Assembly (NCBI RefSeq): GCF_016613535.2 | Contig: NZ_CP071518.1 | Span: forward strand, 558,001 to 622,000 | Direction of reading: 5' to 3' | Source: Lysobacter solisilvae | GTDB taxonomy: Bacteria > Pseudomonadota > Gammaproteobacteria > Xanthomonadales > Xanthomonadaceae | DNA length: 64,000 nt | In this document: positions 14,216 to 22,708 of the stretch, one piece after another | Layout: the number at the start of each line of letters is the position of its first letter | How positions within the stretch are numbered: the first letter of the stretch is position 1 | The notes under the pieces: generated by a model | The model's input: only the letters and a program-made list of their open reading frames with translations | The model's database searches: none | What the model was told of the DNA's origin: nothing | Program-made: the position numbers and the translations under genes

Positions 14216-14884
14216 TCAGGGCGCGTTGGCGACCGAACCGGTATATGCCTCGCGCATGCGGCGCAGGCGGTTGAGCGACGCATCCAGTGCGCGCCAGCGG
14301 CGCTGGCGCTTCTCCGGTCCTTCGTCGGTGGCCTCGATCAGCAGGTCCATCTCGTCGCGCAGCAACTCTCCGACGTCGCAACCGGGCTCCAGGCCACTCA
14401 CGCGCAGGTCGCCGGCAACGAACACCCAGGCATCGTCCTCGCTGAAGGGCGCGGAACTTTCCTGCGGCGCCGCGCCGGCCAGCAGTGCGCGCCATTCCTC
14501 GACCAGCCGCTTGGCGACCGTCGCCGGAATCGGCACGTCGCGCACCTCGGGCGCCTGCGTGGTGCGCAGCATCAGCTGCCCGTCCACCCACGCGCGCACG
14601 CGCTCGTCGGCCTCGGCGAAGCGCAGAGTCCAGTCGCCGCCGGCCGGGTCGGGCATCAGCCGCACCGCGCGTTCGGCGCCCACCTTGGGCAGCACGGTCA
14701 CGCTGAGCGCCGCCGGCGTGGACCCTGCAAACAGTGTCTCCACCGCGGTGCCGTAGTTCTCGGTGGCCGGCGGCCAGCCGCGGCCCAGCGCAAGTCGGCA
14801 AGTGTCGTCATCGGCATGGGCCGCCGGCGCCAGCATCAGCAAGGCGCACAACGCAGCGGCCAGGCTGGCCTTCTGGCGCGCCAT
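14216..14884 (-). CDS. Exported protein of unknown function between aceF and lpdA
   Basis: 222 residues with a signal peptide (MARQKASLAAALCALLMLAPAAHA) cleaved before DDDTC. The mature part has scattered acidic residues, two cysteines (one right after the signal, one near GCDVGELL) and a C-terminal charged helical stretch; no domain is recognised. The start ATG at 14884 overlaps the aceF stop (TGATG), which argues for translational coupling to aceF despite the unrelated location of the product (periplasm). Confidence 0.8.
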   Translation of the reverse strand: MARQKASLAAALCALLMLAPAAHADDDTCRLALGRGWPPATENYGTAVETLFAGSTPAALSVTVLPKVGAERAVRLMPDPAGGDWTLRFAEADERVRAWVDGQLMLRTTQAPEVRDVPIPATVAKRLVEEWRALLAGAAPQESSAPFSEDDAWVFVAGDLRVSGLEPGCDVGELLRDEMDLLIEATDEGPEKRQRRWRALDASLNRLRRMREAYTGSVANAP

Positions 14885-16311
14885 CACAGCAGCACCCGGC
14901 GCATGTCGCCCAGCAGTTGCGCGAGGTACGCGGTGAAGCGGGCGGCCGCCGCGCCGTCGATGACGCGGTGGTCGTAGCTCAGCGAGAGCGGCAGCACCAG
15001 CCTGGGGCTGAACGCTTCGCCGTTCCACACCGGCTTCATCGCCGACTTGGACACGCCCAGGATGGCGACCTCCGGGGCGTTGACGATCGGCGTGAAACTA
15101 GTCCCGCCGATTCCACCCAGCGAGCTGATCGAGAAACAGCCACCCTGCATGTCGGCCGGGCCCAGCTTGCCGTCACGGGCCTTCTTCGCGAGCTCGGAGG
15201 TTTCCTGTGCGATCTGCAGCACGCCCTTCTTGTCCACGTCGCGCACCACCGGCACCACCAGCCCATTGGGCGTGTCGGCGGCGAAGCCCACGTGGAAGTA
15301 TTTCTTGAGGGTCAGGTTCTCGCCGCTGGCGTCGAGCGAGGCATTGAAGGTCGGATACTTGCGCAGTGCCGCAACGCAGGCCTTCATCAGGAACGCGAGC
15401 ATGGTCAGCTTGATGCCGGCCTTTTCGTTCTCGCGGTTGAGCTCGACGCGCAACGCTTCCAGGTCGGTGATGTCGGCGTCGTCATGCTGGGTGACGTGCG
15501 GGATCATCGCCCAGTTGCGGGCGAGGTTGGCGCCGGAAATCTTCTGGATGCGGGTCAGCTCGCGCGTCTCCACTTCGCCAAACTTGGCAAAGTCGATCTT
15601 CGGCCAGGGCAGCAGATTGAGGCCGCCGCCGGCGGACGGCGCGGCGCCGGTCGCGGCAGCGCCACCTTCCATGACCGACTTCACGAAGCGCGAGACATCG
15701 TCCTTGCTGATGCGGCCGTTGCGTTCGCTGCCGGTCACGCGGGCCAGGTCCACACCCAGTTCGCGTGCGAACAGGCGCACCGCCGGACTGGCGTAGGGAA
15801 CCTTGTCCGGCATCAGCTCGTCGGCCGTGAAGGCCACCGGCGGCGTGCGCGGTGGCGAGGCCTCGGGGTCGAGGCCGGGACGGCCGTCGATGGCGGCCGG
15901 TGCCGCGGCTTCGATGGAGCGCTGCGCAATCTTGTCGGCCTGCGGCGCCACGGCCACCGGCTCGACACGGGCGCCGGTTTCAGCCGTTGCCGCGGGTGCC
16001 TGCGCAGCGGCCGGGGGCGGCGACGGCGGCGCTGCAGCGGCCTTGTCAGCCGCAGCGGGCGCCGCGGCGTCGGCGGCCTCGATCAGCGCCACCACGCTGC
16101 CTTCGGCGAGGCTGTCGCCGATCTTGACCTTGATCTCGCGCACCACGCCGGCAAACGGCGCGGGGACTTCCATCGTGGCCTTGTCCGATTCCAGCGTGAC
16201 GAGCCCCTGGTCCTGCTTGACCTGGTCGCCCACGGCCACCAGCACCTCGATCACGGGCACGCCATCGTAATTGCCGATGTCGGGGACGCGTGCTTCCTTC
16301 AGCTCAGCCAT
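14884..16311 (-). CDS. aceF: Dihydrolipoyllysine acetyltransferase, pyruvate dehydrogenase E2
   Basis: 475 residues. Core of the pyruvate dehydrogenase complex: transfers acetyl from lipoyl-lysine to CoA. One lipoyl domain (1-78, K44 in ESDKATME), an Ala/Pro-rich linker (79-165), the peripheral subunit-binding domain (about 170-210, YASPAVRLFARELGVDL) and the catalytic domain with DHRVIDG at 447-453 (H448, D452 catalytic). Its lipoyl domain is almost identical to that of the E3 encoded downstream. The E1 gene aceE is not in the window. Confidence 0.97.
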   Translation of the reverse strand: MAELKEARVPDIGNYDGVPVIEVLVAVGDQVKQDQGLVTLESDKATMEVPAPFAGVVREIKVKIGDSLAEGSVVALIEAADAAAPAAADKAAAAPPSPPPAAAQAPAATAETGARVEPVAVAPQADKIAQRSIEAAAPAAIDGRPGLDPEASPPRTPPVAFTADELMPDKVPYASPAVRLFARELGVDLARVTGSERNGRISKDDVSRFVKSVMEGGAAATGAAPSAGGGLNLLPWPKIDFAKFGEVETRELTRIQKISGANLARNWAMIPHVTQHDDADITDLEALRVELNRENEKAGIKLTMLAFLMKACVAALRKYPTFNASLDASGENLTLKKYFHVGFAADTPNGLVVPVVRDVDKKGVLQIAQETSELAKKARDGKLGPADMQGGCFSISSLGGIGGTSFTPIVNAPEVAILGVSKSAMKPVWNGEAFSPRLVLPLSLSYDHRVIDGAAAARFTAYLAQLLGDMRRVLL

Positions 16312-16380
16312 GTGAGGCTCCGCAATGCGCGAAAGACCCTATTGTGGCGGCTGGGAGCAGGCGCGCCAACCGGCGCGACG

Positions 16381-17157
16381 CTACCGCGGTCGCGGTTCGG
16401 GCGAATCGGTGCCGGCGCGCGGGGTGTCTTCGCGGTGTGGTGTCGCGGGCCGCTCGACCACGCGCGCCTCCAGGAGGTCGAGCTTCCGGCCCTGGTGGCG
16501 ATATTCCAGATCGTCATCAATGCGGTCCAGCGCCCGCATCCGCCGGCACAGATCCTGCGCACGCACCTTCAGCGCCCGTGCTCGTGGCTGGATCGCGTCC
16601 TCGATGCGGGCGTCGAGGTTCTCCAGGCGGCGCAGCCGCTGCGTGTCGCCACCGAAGGCCGCAGCCAGCGCGCCACCGACGATGTCGCCCAACAGGGTGG
16701 GCAGTACATCCCTGACCGCCTCGCCGATGCCCCGCCCCAGGGCCTCGTCGTCGAAACGGTTGGCGCTCACCGAGCGCGACAGGCGCGCGTCCAGCTCGCG
16801 CCGCGCCTGGTCCAGCGTGGCCCGGGTCGACCGGGGATCGCTGCTGAAGCCGGTCGCCACCTCGCCCAGAGCCGCGAACGCGATGTCCACCGCTTCGGCG
16901 CCGATCGCCTGGGCCAGCGGCATGGTTGCGCGCATGTCGCGTTCGAAACGGCTGATCCGCTCGCGGTCGGCGGCGCCCAGTTGCACCCATTCGTCATCGA
17001 CGAACAGCCTTCCCTGTCGCATCACCAGCGCGCGGGGCGTGCCGGACGCGCGCGTGAGGATGAGGCTGCGCTGGTTGAGCGTGAGGTCGTAGTCGCTGTC
17101 GATGTCGCAATGAAGGTCGACCTCTGCAGCGCCGGCGAGCGCTGCGGGCGCGAGCAC
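16381..17157 (-). CDS. DUF2884-like exported protein; start region appears frameshifted
   Basis: 258 residues from the GTG at 17157, which leaves only an 11-residue hydrophobic remnant (VLAPAALAGAA) of a signal peptide. The mature protein is AEVDLHCDIDSDYDLTLNQ..., resembling the YggN/DUF2884 group of periplasmic proteins of unknown role, with a charged coiled C-terminus. An ATG at 17187 in another frame would give MALRR followed by the hydrophobic core if two bases (GC) were added in the CGCGC run near 17172. A contraction or an assembly error is therefore likely. Lies 69 bp upstream of aceF on the same strand. Confidence 0.65.
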   Translation of the reverse strand: MLAPAALAGAAEVDLHCDIDSDYDLTLNQRSLILTRASGTPRALVMRQGRLFVDDEWVQLGAADRERISRFERDMRATMPLAQAIGAEAVDIAFAALGEVATGFSSDPRSTRATLDQARRELDARLSRSVSANRFDDEALGRGIGEAVRDVLPTLLGDIVGGALAAAFGGDTQRLRRLENLDARIEDAIQPRARALKVRAQDLCRRMRALDRIDDDLEYRHQGRKLDLLEARVVERPATPHREDTPRAGTDSPEPRPR

Positions 17158-17454
17158 CAGCAGGCCGAGCAGCGCGACGCAAGGCCATCGAGACCAAGAT
17201 AGCGGAAGCTTGAAAGACGTTTTCCCGGGTGTTCGCGCAGACCATTGTGCGCCGCACCTGGACGGCCGTCAGCGGCCCGCGACGAGGCGGATGCGCACTC
17301 TTCCGCGTTCGGGCGCCGGAGGCCGTCCGGGGGTGGAGGTGGCGGTCGTCACCCCCTGGATTCAGGCTCCGGGAGGCTGGCGTGAACGGGATCTTCACGG
17401 AATCTTTCCCTTTGCCCGCTAGCCTGCGGCGTCCAGGACACTGTGGAGGCGCCG

Positions 17455-17661
17455 ATGACCACCAAGCTCGACAAGCCGATCCGACGCGAGATCGAGATCA
17501 ACGAAAAAGCCTACACGCTCACCATCGACGGCGACGGCCTGAAGCTGGTCGAGAAGGGCCGGCGCAATGGCCAGGAGCTCCGCTGGCGGGACTTCGTCGG
17601 CGGTGACGCCGCCCTGAGCGCGGCCCTCAACGCCAGCACGAGCGCCAGCGCCAGCGGCTGA
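17455..17661 (+). CDS. Small conserved-type protein of unknown function
   Basis: 68 residues from ATG 17455, chosen because GGAGG sits at 17445-17449. Reads like a compact beta-rich domain (IEINEKAYTLTIDGDGLKLVEKGRRNGQELRWRDFV) with an Ala/Ser tail. No family recognised. Its upstream region shares a 17-mer (15/17) with the candidate RpoE-type promoter near 11.36 kb. It is 20 bp ahead of the glycosylase gene and probably co-transcribed with it. Confidence 0.7.
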   Translation: MTTKLDKPIRREIEINEKAYTLTIDGDGLKLVEKGRRNGQELRWRDFVGGDAALSAALNASTSASASG

Positions 17662-17681
17662 TCGGCGCGGGATCGGGACGG

Positions 17682-18416
17682 ATGCCCGAAGGGCCCTCGA
17701 TCGTCCTCCTGCGCGAAGCCGCCGCCCGCTTCGCCCGGCGCAAAGTCCGCGAGGTCTCGGGCAACAGCCGCCTGGACCTCGCGCGCATGCGCGGTCGCAC
17801 GCTGCGGGAAGTGCGCAGTTGGGGCAAGCATTTCCTGTTGTGCTTCGACGGCTTCACCCTGCGCGTCCACTTCATGCTGTTCGGCAGCTGGCGCATCGAT
17901 GAGCGGCGCGAGGCGGCGCCGCGGCTGAGCCTGGCCTTCGCCAACGGCGAGCTGAATTTCTACGCCTGTTCGCTGCGCTATGTCGAAGGCGATCTGGACG
18001 CCGTCTACGACTGGAGCGCCGACGTCATGTCGCCGCAGTGGGATGCGGCGGCGGCACGGCGAAAGCTGCTGACGCGGCGCGACGCGCTGGCCTGCGACAT
18101 CCTGCTCGACCAGGAGGTGTTCGCCGGCTGCGGCAACATCATCAAGAACGAAGTCCTCCATCGCATCCGGGTGCATCCACTGAGCACGGTGGGCGCGCTG
18201 TCGTCGCGCAAGCGGGGCGAGCTGGTGACCCAGGCGCGCGATTACAGTTTCGACTTCTACCGCTGGAAGAAGGATTTCGTGCTGAAGAAGCACTACCAGG
18301 TGCACACGAAGACCCACTGCCCCCGCGACGGCAGCCGGCTGGCCTTCAGGGCGAAACTGGGACGCGCCCAGCGGCGGGCGTTCTGGTGCGATCTGTGCCA
18401 GAAGCGCTACGAGTGA
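17682..18416 (+). CDS. Fpg/Nei family DNA glycosylase
   Basis: 244 residues. Base-excision-repair bifunctional glycosylase/AP lyase. The start MPEGP provides the catalytic N-terminal proline (P2) and E3; K49 in SWGKHFLL is the conserved phosphate-contacting lysine, and N152 in the GCGNIIKNEV helix-two-turn-helix is also conserved. The C-terminal zinc finger is unusual: the last pair C236/C239 (WCDLCQ) is intact but the first pair reads HCPRDG, with C213 and D216 where CxxC is expected. It resembles Nei-like enzymes more than canonical MutM. The substrate range cannot be read from sequence. Confidence 0.88.
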   Translation: MPEGPSIVLLREAAARFARRKVREVSGNSRLDLARMRGRTLREVRSWGKHFLLCFDGFTLRVHFMLFGSWRIDERREAAPRLSLAFANGELNFYACSLRYVEGDLDAVYDWSADVMSPQWDAAAARRKLLTRRDALACDILLDQEVFAGCGNIIKNEVLHRIRVHPLSTVGALSSRKRGELVTQARDYSFDFYRWKKDFVLKKHYQVHTKTHCPRDGSRLAFRAKLGRAQRRAFWCDLCQKRYE

Positions 18417-18424
18417 ACGCCCTG

Positions 18425-19354
18425 TCAGGGATGCTCGGCCTCGGTGTGCACGCGCTCGCGGCGCAGCAGGTACAGGCCGCTGGCCACGATGATCGCAGCG
18501 CCCAGCCAGGTGACCGAATCGGGCAGCACGCCCCACAGCGTGGCATCGAGCATCACGCCCCAGACAAGCGCGGTGTACTCCAGCGGCGCGATGAGCGAGG
18601 CCTCCCCGAGCCGGAAGGCTTCCGTGATGGTGTACTGGCCCAGCGCGCCGGCCACGCCGATGCCGGCGATCAGCCAGGCGTCCTGCGCGCGCAGTGCGAC
18701 CCAGTCGGGCGCGGCCAACGCGCCTGCGCCGGCCGCCATGAACACCAGCAGCCACACCATCAGCGCCTGCGTGCTGTCGGTGCGCAGGATGATGCGCACG
18801 GTGATGGCCGACACCGAATAGCCGAACGCGGCCACCACCACGGCCAGCCCGGCCAGGCTCATCATGCCTTCGCCGGTGGGCCGCAGCACGACGATCACGC
18901 CAACCAGCCCGATCGCGATGGCGGTCCATCGTCTCGGGCCCACGTGCTCGCCCAGGAACGGCACCGACAGCGCGGTGATCATCAGCGGCGCCACGAAGAA
19001 GATCGCGTAAGCCGTCGACAGTGGCAGCGTGCGCAGCGCGTAGACGAAGCCGGCCATCATCGCGATGCCCAGCACGCCGCGCATGATGTGCAGGGACCAG
19101 CGCACGCGCAGCAGCGGCCGCAGGCCTCCCGTCCACAGCGCCCAGGCCAGCACGAGCGGCAGCGAGGACGCGCCGCGCAGCGTGGCCACCTGGAACGGTG
19201 GGTAGTGCGCGCTGAGCAGCTTCAGGCCGGCGTCCATCAGGCAGAACAGCAGCACTGCGGCCAGCATGAACATCGCCCCGCGCAGCGGCTGTTGTCCGAT
19301 CGGCCTGGGAGGGACGGACCTGTCGTTCATTGCTTCGCTTCCTGGTGGCTGCAT
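18425..19354 (-). CDS. EamA/DMT family transporter
   Basis: 309 residues with ten predicted transmembrane helices arranged as two EamA repeats (about 20-150 and 160-295); drug/metabolite transporter superfamily. The opening GAMFMLAAVLLFCLMDAGLKLL and the later GxGVAGALGQYTITEAF segments resemble RhaT/SAM-type permeases, but the substrate is unknown. ATG 19354 is preferred (AGGAG, 6-bp gap); a second in-frame ATG at 19330 also has AGGA upstream. Converges with the glycosylase gene across 8 bp. Confidence 0.88.
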   Translation of the reverse strand: MQPPGSEAMNDRSVPPRPIGQQPLRGAMFMLAAVLLFCLMDAGLKLLSAHYPPFQVATLRGASSLPLVLAWALWTGGLRPLLRVRWSLHIMRGVLGIAMMAGFVYALRTLPLSTAYAIFFVAPLMITALSVPFLGEHVGPRRWTAIAIGLVGVIVVLRPTGEGMMSLAGLAVVVAAFGYSVSAITVRIILRTDSTQALMVWLLVFMAAGAGALAAPDWVALRAQDAWLIAGIGVAGALGQYTITEAFRLGEASLIAPLEYTALVWGVMLDATLWGVLPDSVTWLGAAIIVASGLYLLRRERVHTEAEHP

Positions 19355-19432
19355 CGCTCGCTCCTGCCCGAAGCAGCACACCCTGCCCGGGAGCCCACGT
19401 GCTGGCAAGCCCACGCGGCCCTCTGGCAGGAC

Positions 19433-19957
19433 CTAGCGACCGAACAGGCGCCGGCGCATGCCCCAGTTGTAGGCGAGGTAATAGCCCAGCAACGCGCCGC
19501 CGACGGCGAGCAGGCTGCCTTGCTGGCTGAGCCAGCTCGCATGGGCCTCCACGCGCCAGGCCTGCCAGGCCCGGAACAGCCCCACCCCGATGCGCACGGC
19601 GATCACCACGGTCACGCCCAGCACCAGCCAGCGGTTGGGCGTGTAGTAATCCACGGGCGGCCCACGCTCGACGCGGGTCAACGCGACACCGGCCAGGCCC
19701 ACCAGAAGCCCCGCCACCCAGCCGCACGCGGCCCACGGCACTGCCATCGCCACCCAGTGGCCGGCCAGCCAGGCGCTGAAGAAAAAGACCGCCGTGGAGA
19801 CGAGCAGCAGCGCGCCATTGAGCCCCATCGCCCAGCGCACTGCGCGCCGTCGTGCGCGTCCGGTGCGGTAGCGCTGCACCAGCGCGACCGGCAGCAGCAG
19901 GGCCCATAGCGCCGCGAGCAGCAGGACGAGCAGCGGCAGCAGGAGCAGCACGGGCAT
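19433..19957 (-). CDS. Multipass membrane protein of unknown function
   Basis: 174 residues with about five hydrophobic helices, beginning MPVLLLLPLLVLLLAALWALLLP. A conserved-looking soluble loop VERGPPVDYYTPNRW precedes the fourth helix, and the C-terminus is LAYNWGMRRRLFGR. ATG 19957 is taken because the upstream in-frame sequence is polar and lacks family character. Probably co-oriented with, and upstream of, the EamA gene (78 bp apart). Confidence 0.7.
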   Translation of the reverse strand: MPVLLLLPLLVLLLAALWALLLPVALVQRYRTGRARRRAVRWAMGLNGALLLVSTAVFFFSAWLAGHWVAMAVPWAACGWVAGLLVGLAGVALTRVERGPPVDYYTPNRWLVLGVTVVIAVRIGVGLFRAWQAWRVEAHASWLSQQGSLLAVGGALLGYYLAYNWGMRRRLFGR

Positions 19958-20201
19958 GGGGTCGGATCCGCGAGTGGATGGCCCGGCACCACGGCGCGAT
20001 CGAAGCGCAGGCACCGACAGCGCGGTGGTGCCCGGCTGCAACGCAGTCTAGCTGCCGGATGGCTTCGGCAGCCTCACGTGATCAGCGTGGCGAAGCCATC
20101 GCGGCATCGGGATGCCATTTTCGGGATCGCATGGCGGCAATTCCGCGGGATGCCTCCCTGGACGTCACCGCGTACATGTGGGCTTTCGCCCGGACGACAC
20201 A
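19958..20201. other. Spacer without a convincing gene
   Basis: 244 bp between the start of the membrane-protein gene and the end of the outer-membrane protein gene. No strong hairpin, promoter or ORF with a ribosome site was seen. Confidence 0.5.
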
Positions 20202-21014
20202 TCACAGCCGGGTCGTCAGGTTCACTCCGACGCCCCATTGCGGGCTGCCGTCGCTGAGACCGGCGGTGCCGTACAGCTGCACCTTGCTCGCATCGCCTGC
20301 CGGCATGGTGAAGAAGCCGGTGATCTCGCTGCGGTCATCGGAGTCGTCGGAAGCGGCCTGGCGCCAGTCGTACATCACGCCGTAGCTGCTGTTGCCCGCC
20401 GGGCGGCTCACGCCGAGGTTGGTGGCGAACACGCTGTCGACGTCGATGAAGTCCGAATCGCCCAGCACGTTGTAGCTGACGCCGCCAAACAGCGTGCTGC
20501 CACCCACCGTGCCGAAGACGTCCACGGCCGCACCGTAATCGTTCGCGCCCGTGCCCAGCCCCTTGTCTTCGTCGGCAGTGGCCAGCTTGACGTTGCCGGT
20601 CAGGTCCACGCCCCAGTTGCCCTGGGTCGGGATGGCATAGGTGGCCGACAGCCGCAGGTCACCGATGCCGGAGGTGACACCGGTCGTGGGCGCCGTCGGA
20701 TCGGGGTTCGGATTCGGGTTGTTGCCATTGCCGTTGCCGCGGCCGCGGCCGTTCGGGTTGCTGTTGTTGACGGTGCCCAGGCCAGGCACGACGTTCGCAT
20801 CGCCGTCCACCCGCATCCAGGGCAGGCTGCCCTTGAACGTCCAGTCACCCGACTCGTACTTGGCGGAGACGGGGATGGAGAGGATCCGGGTCGTGGTGTC
20901 GCTGCCGTAGTCGCCGGAACTGTAGTCCGCGCCGACGCCGAGGCTGAAACCATCTTCGGCCTGCGCGGCGCCCGCGACGGCAAGTGCGCACAGGCATGCT
21001 GCAAAACGCTTCAT
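20202..21014 (-). CDS. Predicted outer-membrane beta-barrel protein
   Basis: 270 residues with a clear signal peptide (MKRFAACLCALAVAGAAQA). The mature protein alternates aromatic and small residues in amphipathic strands (SLGVGADYSSGDYG, SKYESGDWTFKG and so on) like small transporter-type barrels. A long Gly/Asn/Pro-rich insert (NSNPNGRGRGNGNGN with NPNPNPDP, about 95-118) is probably an extracellular loop. The last residue is Leu, not the usual Phe. ATG 21014 has AGGA upstream. 74 bp downstream of an exported NPDGT-repeat protein gene, likely one operon. Confidence 0.75.
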   Translation of the reverse strand: MKRFAACLCALAVAGAAQAEDGFSLGVGADYSSGDYGSDTTTRILSIPVSAKYESGDWTFKGSLPWMRVDGDANVVPGLGTVNNSNPNGRGRGNGNGNNPNPNPDPTAPTTGVTSGIGDLRLSATYAIPTQGNWGVDLTGNVKLATADEDKGLGTGANDYGAAVDVFGTVGGSTLFGGVSYNVLGDSDFIDVDSVFATNLGVSRPAGNSSYGVMYDWRQAASDDSDDRSEITGFFTMPAGDASKVQLYGTAGLSDGSPQWGVGVNLTTRL

Positions 21015-21088
21015 CGAATATTCCTGCTGGAGGGAACGCAAAGCGGGCACCGGTCAAGGTGCCCGCGTGCACAACGCTGGCTGGGCGA

Positions 21089-21925
21089 TCAGGGACGGCC
21101 GTGGCGTTCGGGCTTGGCCGGGCGTTCCGGACGCTCCGGACGGCTGGGCCGCTCGACCTTCTGCGGACGATCGACCTTGGCCACGCGGTCAGGCTTGGAC
21201 GCGCGGTCGGCCTTGCCCGTCGGACGCTCGACCTTGTGCCCCTTCGCGTCGGCCTTCGCGACGACACCATGGCCACCCCGCCCGCTCTTCGTCGCCACCT
21301 GGGTTCCGCCCTGCGCGGAGGCGCCGGCACTGCCCTTGCCCTTGATTTCGCCCAGGCTCTTGAAGCCCAGCTCCTTGGCGATCTGGCCCCAGCCCATGCC
21401 GTCGGCGCGCATGTCGAGCAGGCCGCCGCCGTAGGTCGTGGTGGTGGTGGTCGTGCCATCGGGATTGGTGACGGTCGTGGTGACCGCCTCGCCCAGCAGG
21501 GCCTCTTCCATCGACAGCGCGCTGCCGTTTTCGACCATCGCCTCGGCCAGGCCCAGCGAATGATCCACCTCGCCCCAGCCCATCGGACCATTGGGATTGG
21601 GGACGAGGGATTCGATGGCCACCGTCTCCATCACCGGCGTGCCGTCGGGGTTGGTCGCCGGCGTGCCATCGGGATTGGTGACCTGGCGCGTCACCGTGGT
21701 GGTCACGGTGAAGTCGCCGCCGGTGCGCAGGGCAGTCACCGCCTCGCCGGCGGCAATTTCGTCGCCCTCGAACAGCGTGTCGGCGTACTCGTCGACCAGG
21801 CGGTCGCGCGGCACGCCTCCGTCTTCCACGGTATCGGGCGGCGCGTCCTGCGCCAGCGCCGGAGCACCGATGAGGAGCAGGGCGGCGCTCAGCGCCATGA
21901 ACAGGTGGGTCTTGTTTGCGGCCAT
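21089..21925 (-). CDS. Exported low-complexity protein with NPDGT repeats and basic tail
   Basis: 278 residues. Signal peptide MAANKTHLFMALSAALLLIGAPALA, then a mature part containing three NPDGT units (TNPDGTPATNPDGTPV and TNPDGT followed by a run of seven Thr). A GWGQIAKELGFKSLGEIKGK segment is the only globular-looking stretch. The last 75 residues are highly basic, with recurrent K-x-x-R-P and RPERP units. Family not recognised. GGAGAGAG precedes ATG 21925. Sits upstream of the beta-barrel gene, which carries its own Asn/Pro repeat. Confidence 0.72.
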   Translation of the reverse strand: MAANKTHLFMALSAALLLIGAPALAQDAPPDTVEDGGVPRDRLVDEYADTLFEGDEIAAGEAVTALRTGGDFTVTTTVTRQVTNPDGTPATNPDGTPVMETVAIESLVPNPNGPMGWGEVDHSLGLAEAMVENGSALSMEEALLGEAVTTTVTNPDGTTTTTTTYGGGLLDMRADGMGWGQIAKELGFKSLGEIKGKGSAGASAQGGTQVATKSGRGGHGVVAKADAKGHKVERPTGKADRASKPDRVAKVDRPQKVERPSRPERPERPAKPERHGRP

Positions 21926-22210
21926 GAATCTCTCTCCCTCGACGTTCGCCGCCAATGCGGCTGCCCCTGGATCCTAGGAGGGTGACGCAATGCGGCAGGT
22001 GCTATTCAGGTTCGGCATTCAGGCGCGATTTCGGGAAGTCGCTGGAGCCCGTGACCTGCGCCTCAATTCGGCGACACAGGCATCCAGATCCCCCGCGGGG
22101 CCGGCGGTCCGGTATTGGGCGAGAACTGTGATGCCGCCCACGGGCTTGCGCCGTGGCCCACCTCCCGCGACTTGCGCTACCCTCGCGGCCCCGCCCGCAG
22201 GCCCATGCCC

Positions 22211-22693
22211 ATGCCCTCCTTCGACATCGTTTCGGAAGTCAACCTCCACGAACTCACCAACGCGATCGACCAGGCCAACCGTGAACTGGCCACGCGTTTC
22301 GACTTCAAGGGCGTGGAGGCCGAATTCGTACTGGACGACAAGGTGGTCACCCAGTCGGCGCCCAGCGACTTCCAGCTCAAGCAGATGACCGACATCCTGC
22401 GCGCGCGGCTGATCGCACGCAGCATCGACGCACGCTGCCTGGAATTCGGCGACGTGGAGACCAACCTGGCCGGCGCGCGCCAGAAGGTAACGGTCAAGCA
22501 GGGCATCGAGCGCGAACTGGCGAAGAAGATCCAGGGCACGCTCAAGGACGCCAAACTGAAGGTCGACAGCCAGATCAACGGCGACAAGCTGCGCGTCAAC
22601 GGCAAGAAGCGCGACGACCTGCAGGCCGCGATGGCGCTGCTGCGCGGCGTGGAGTTCGAACAGCCGCTGCAGTTCGACAATTTCCGTGACTGA
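22211..22693 (+). CDS. yajQ: YajQ family cyclic-di-GMP/nucleotide-binding protein
   Basis: 160 residues, full length, starting MPSFDIVSEVNLHELTNAIDQ as in the family. Two ferredoxin-like domains; the RFDFKG and QINGDKLRVNGKKRDDLQ segments are the hallmarks. In Xanthomonas the homologue binds cyclic-di-GMP and works with a LysR-type regulator to control virulence genes (established for that genus, inferred here). Start ATG 22211; the in-frame Met at 22205 two codons earlier is also possible. Confidence 0.95.
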   Translation: MPSFDIVSEVNLHELTNAIDQANRELATRFDFKGVEAEFVLDDKVVTQSAPSDFQLKQMTDILRARLIARSIDARCLEFGDVETNLAGARQKVTVKQGIERELAKKIQGTLKDAKLKVDSQINGDKLRVNGKKRDDLQAAMALLRGVEFEQPLQFDNFRD

Positions 22694-22708
22694 CGCCGCG
22701 TCGCCCGC

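Noticed and set aside
16381..17157. Homology between the two exported proteins of the PDH cluster
   Set aside because: Both are secreted and of similar size, but no aligned motifs were found by eye beyond low-complexity charged stretches.
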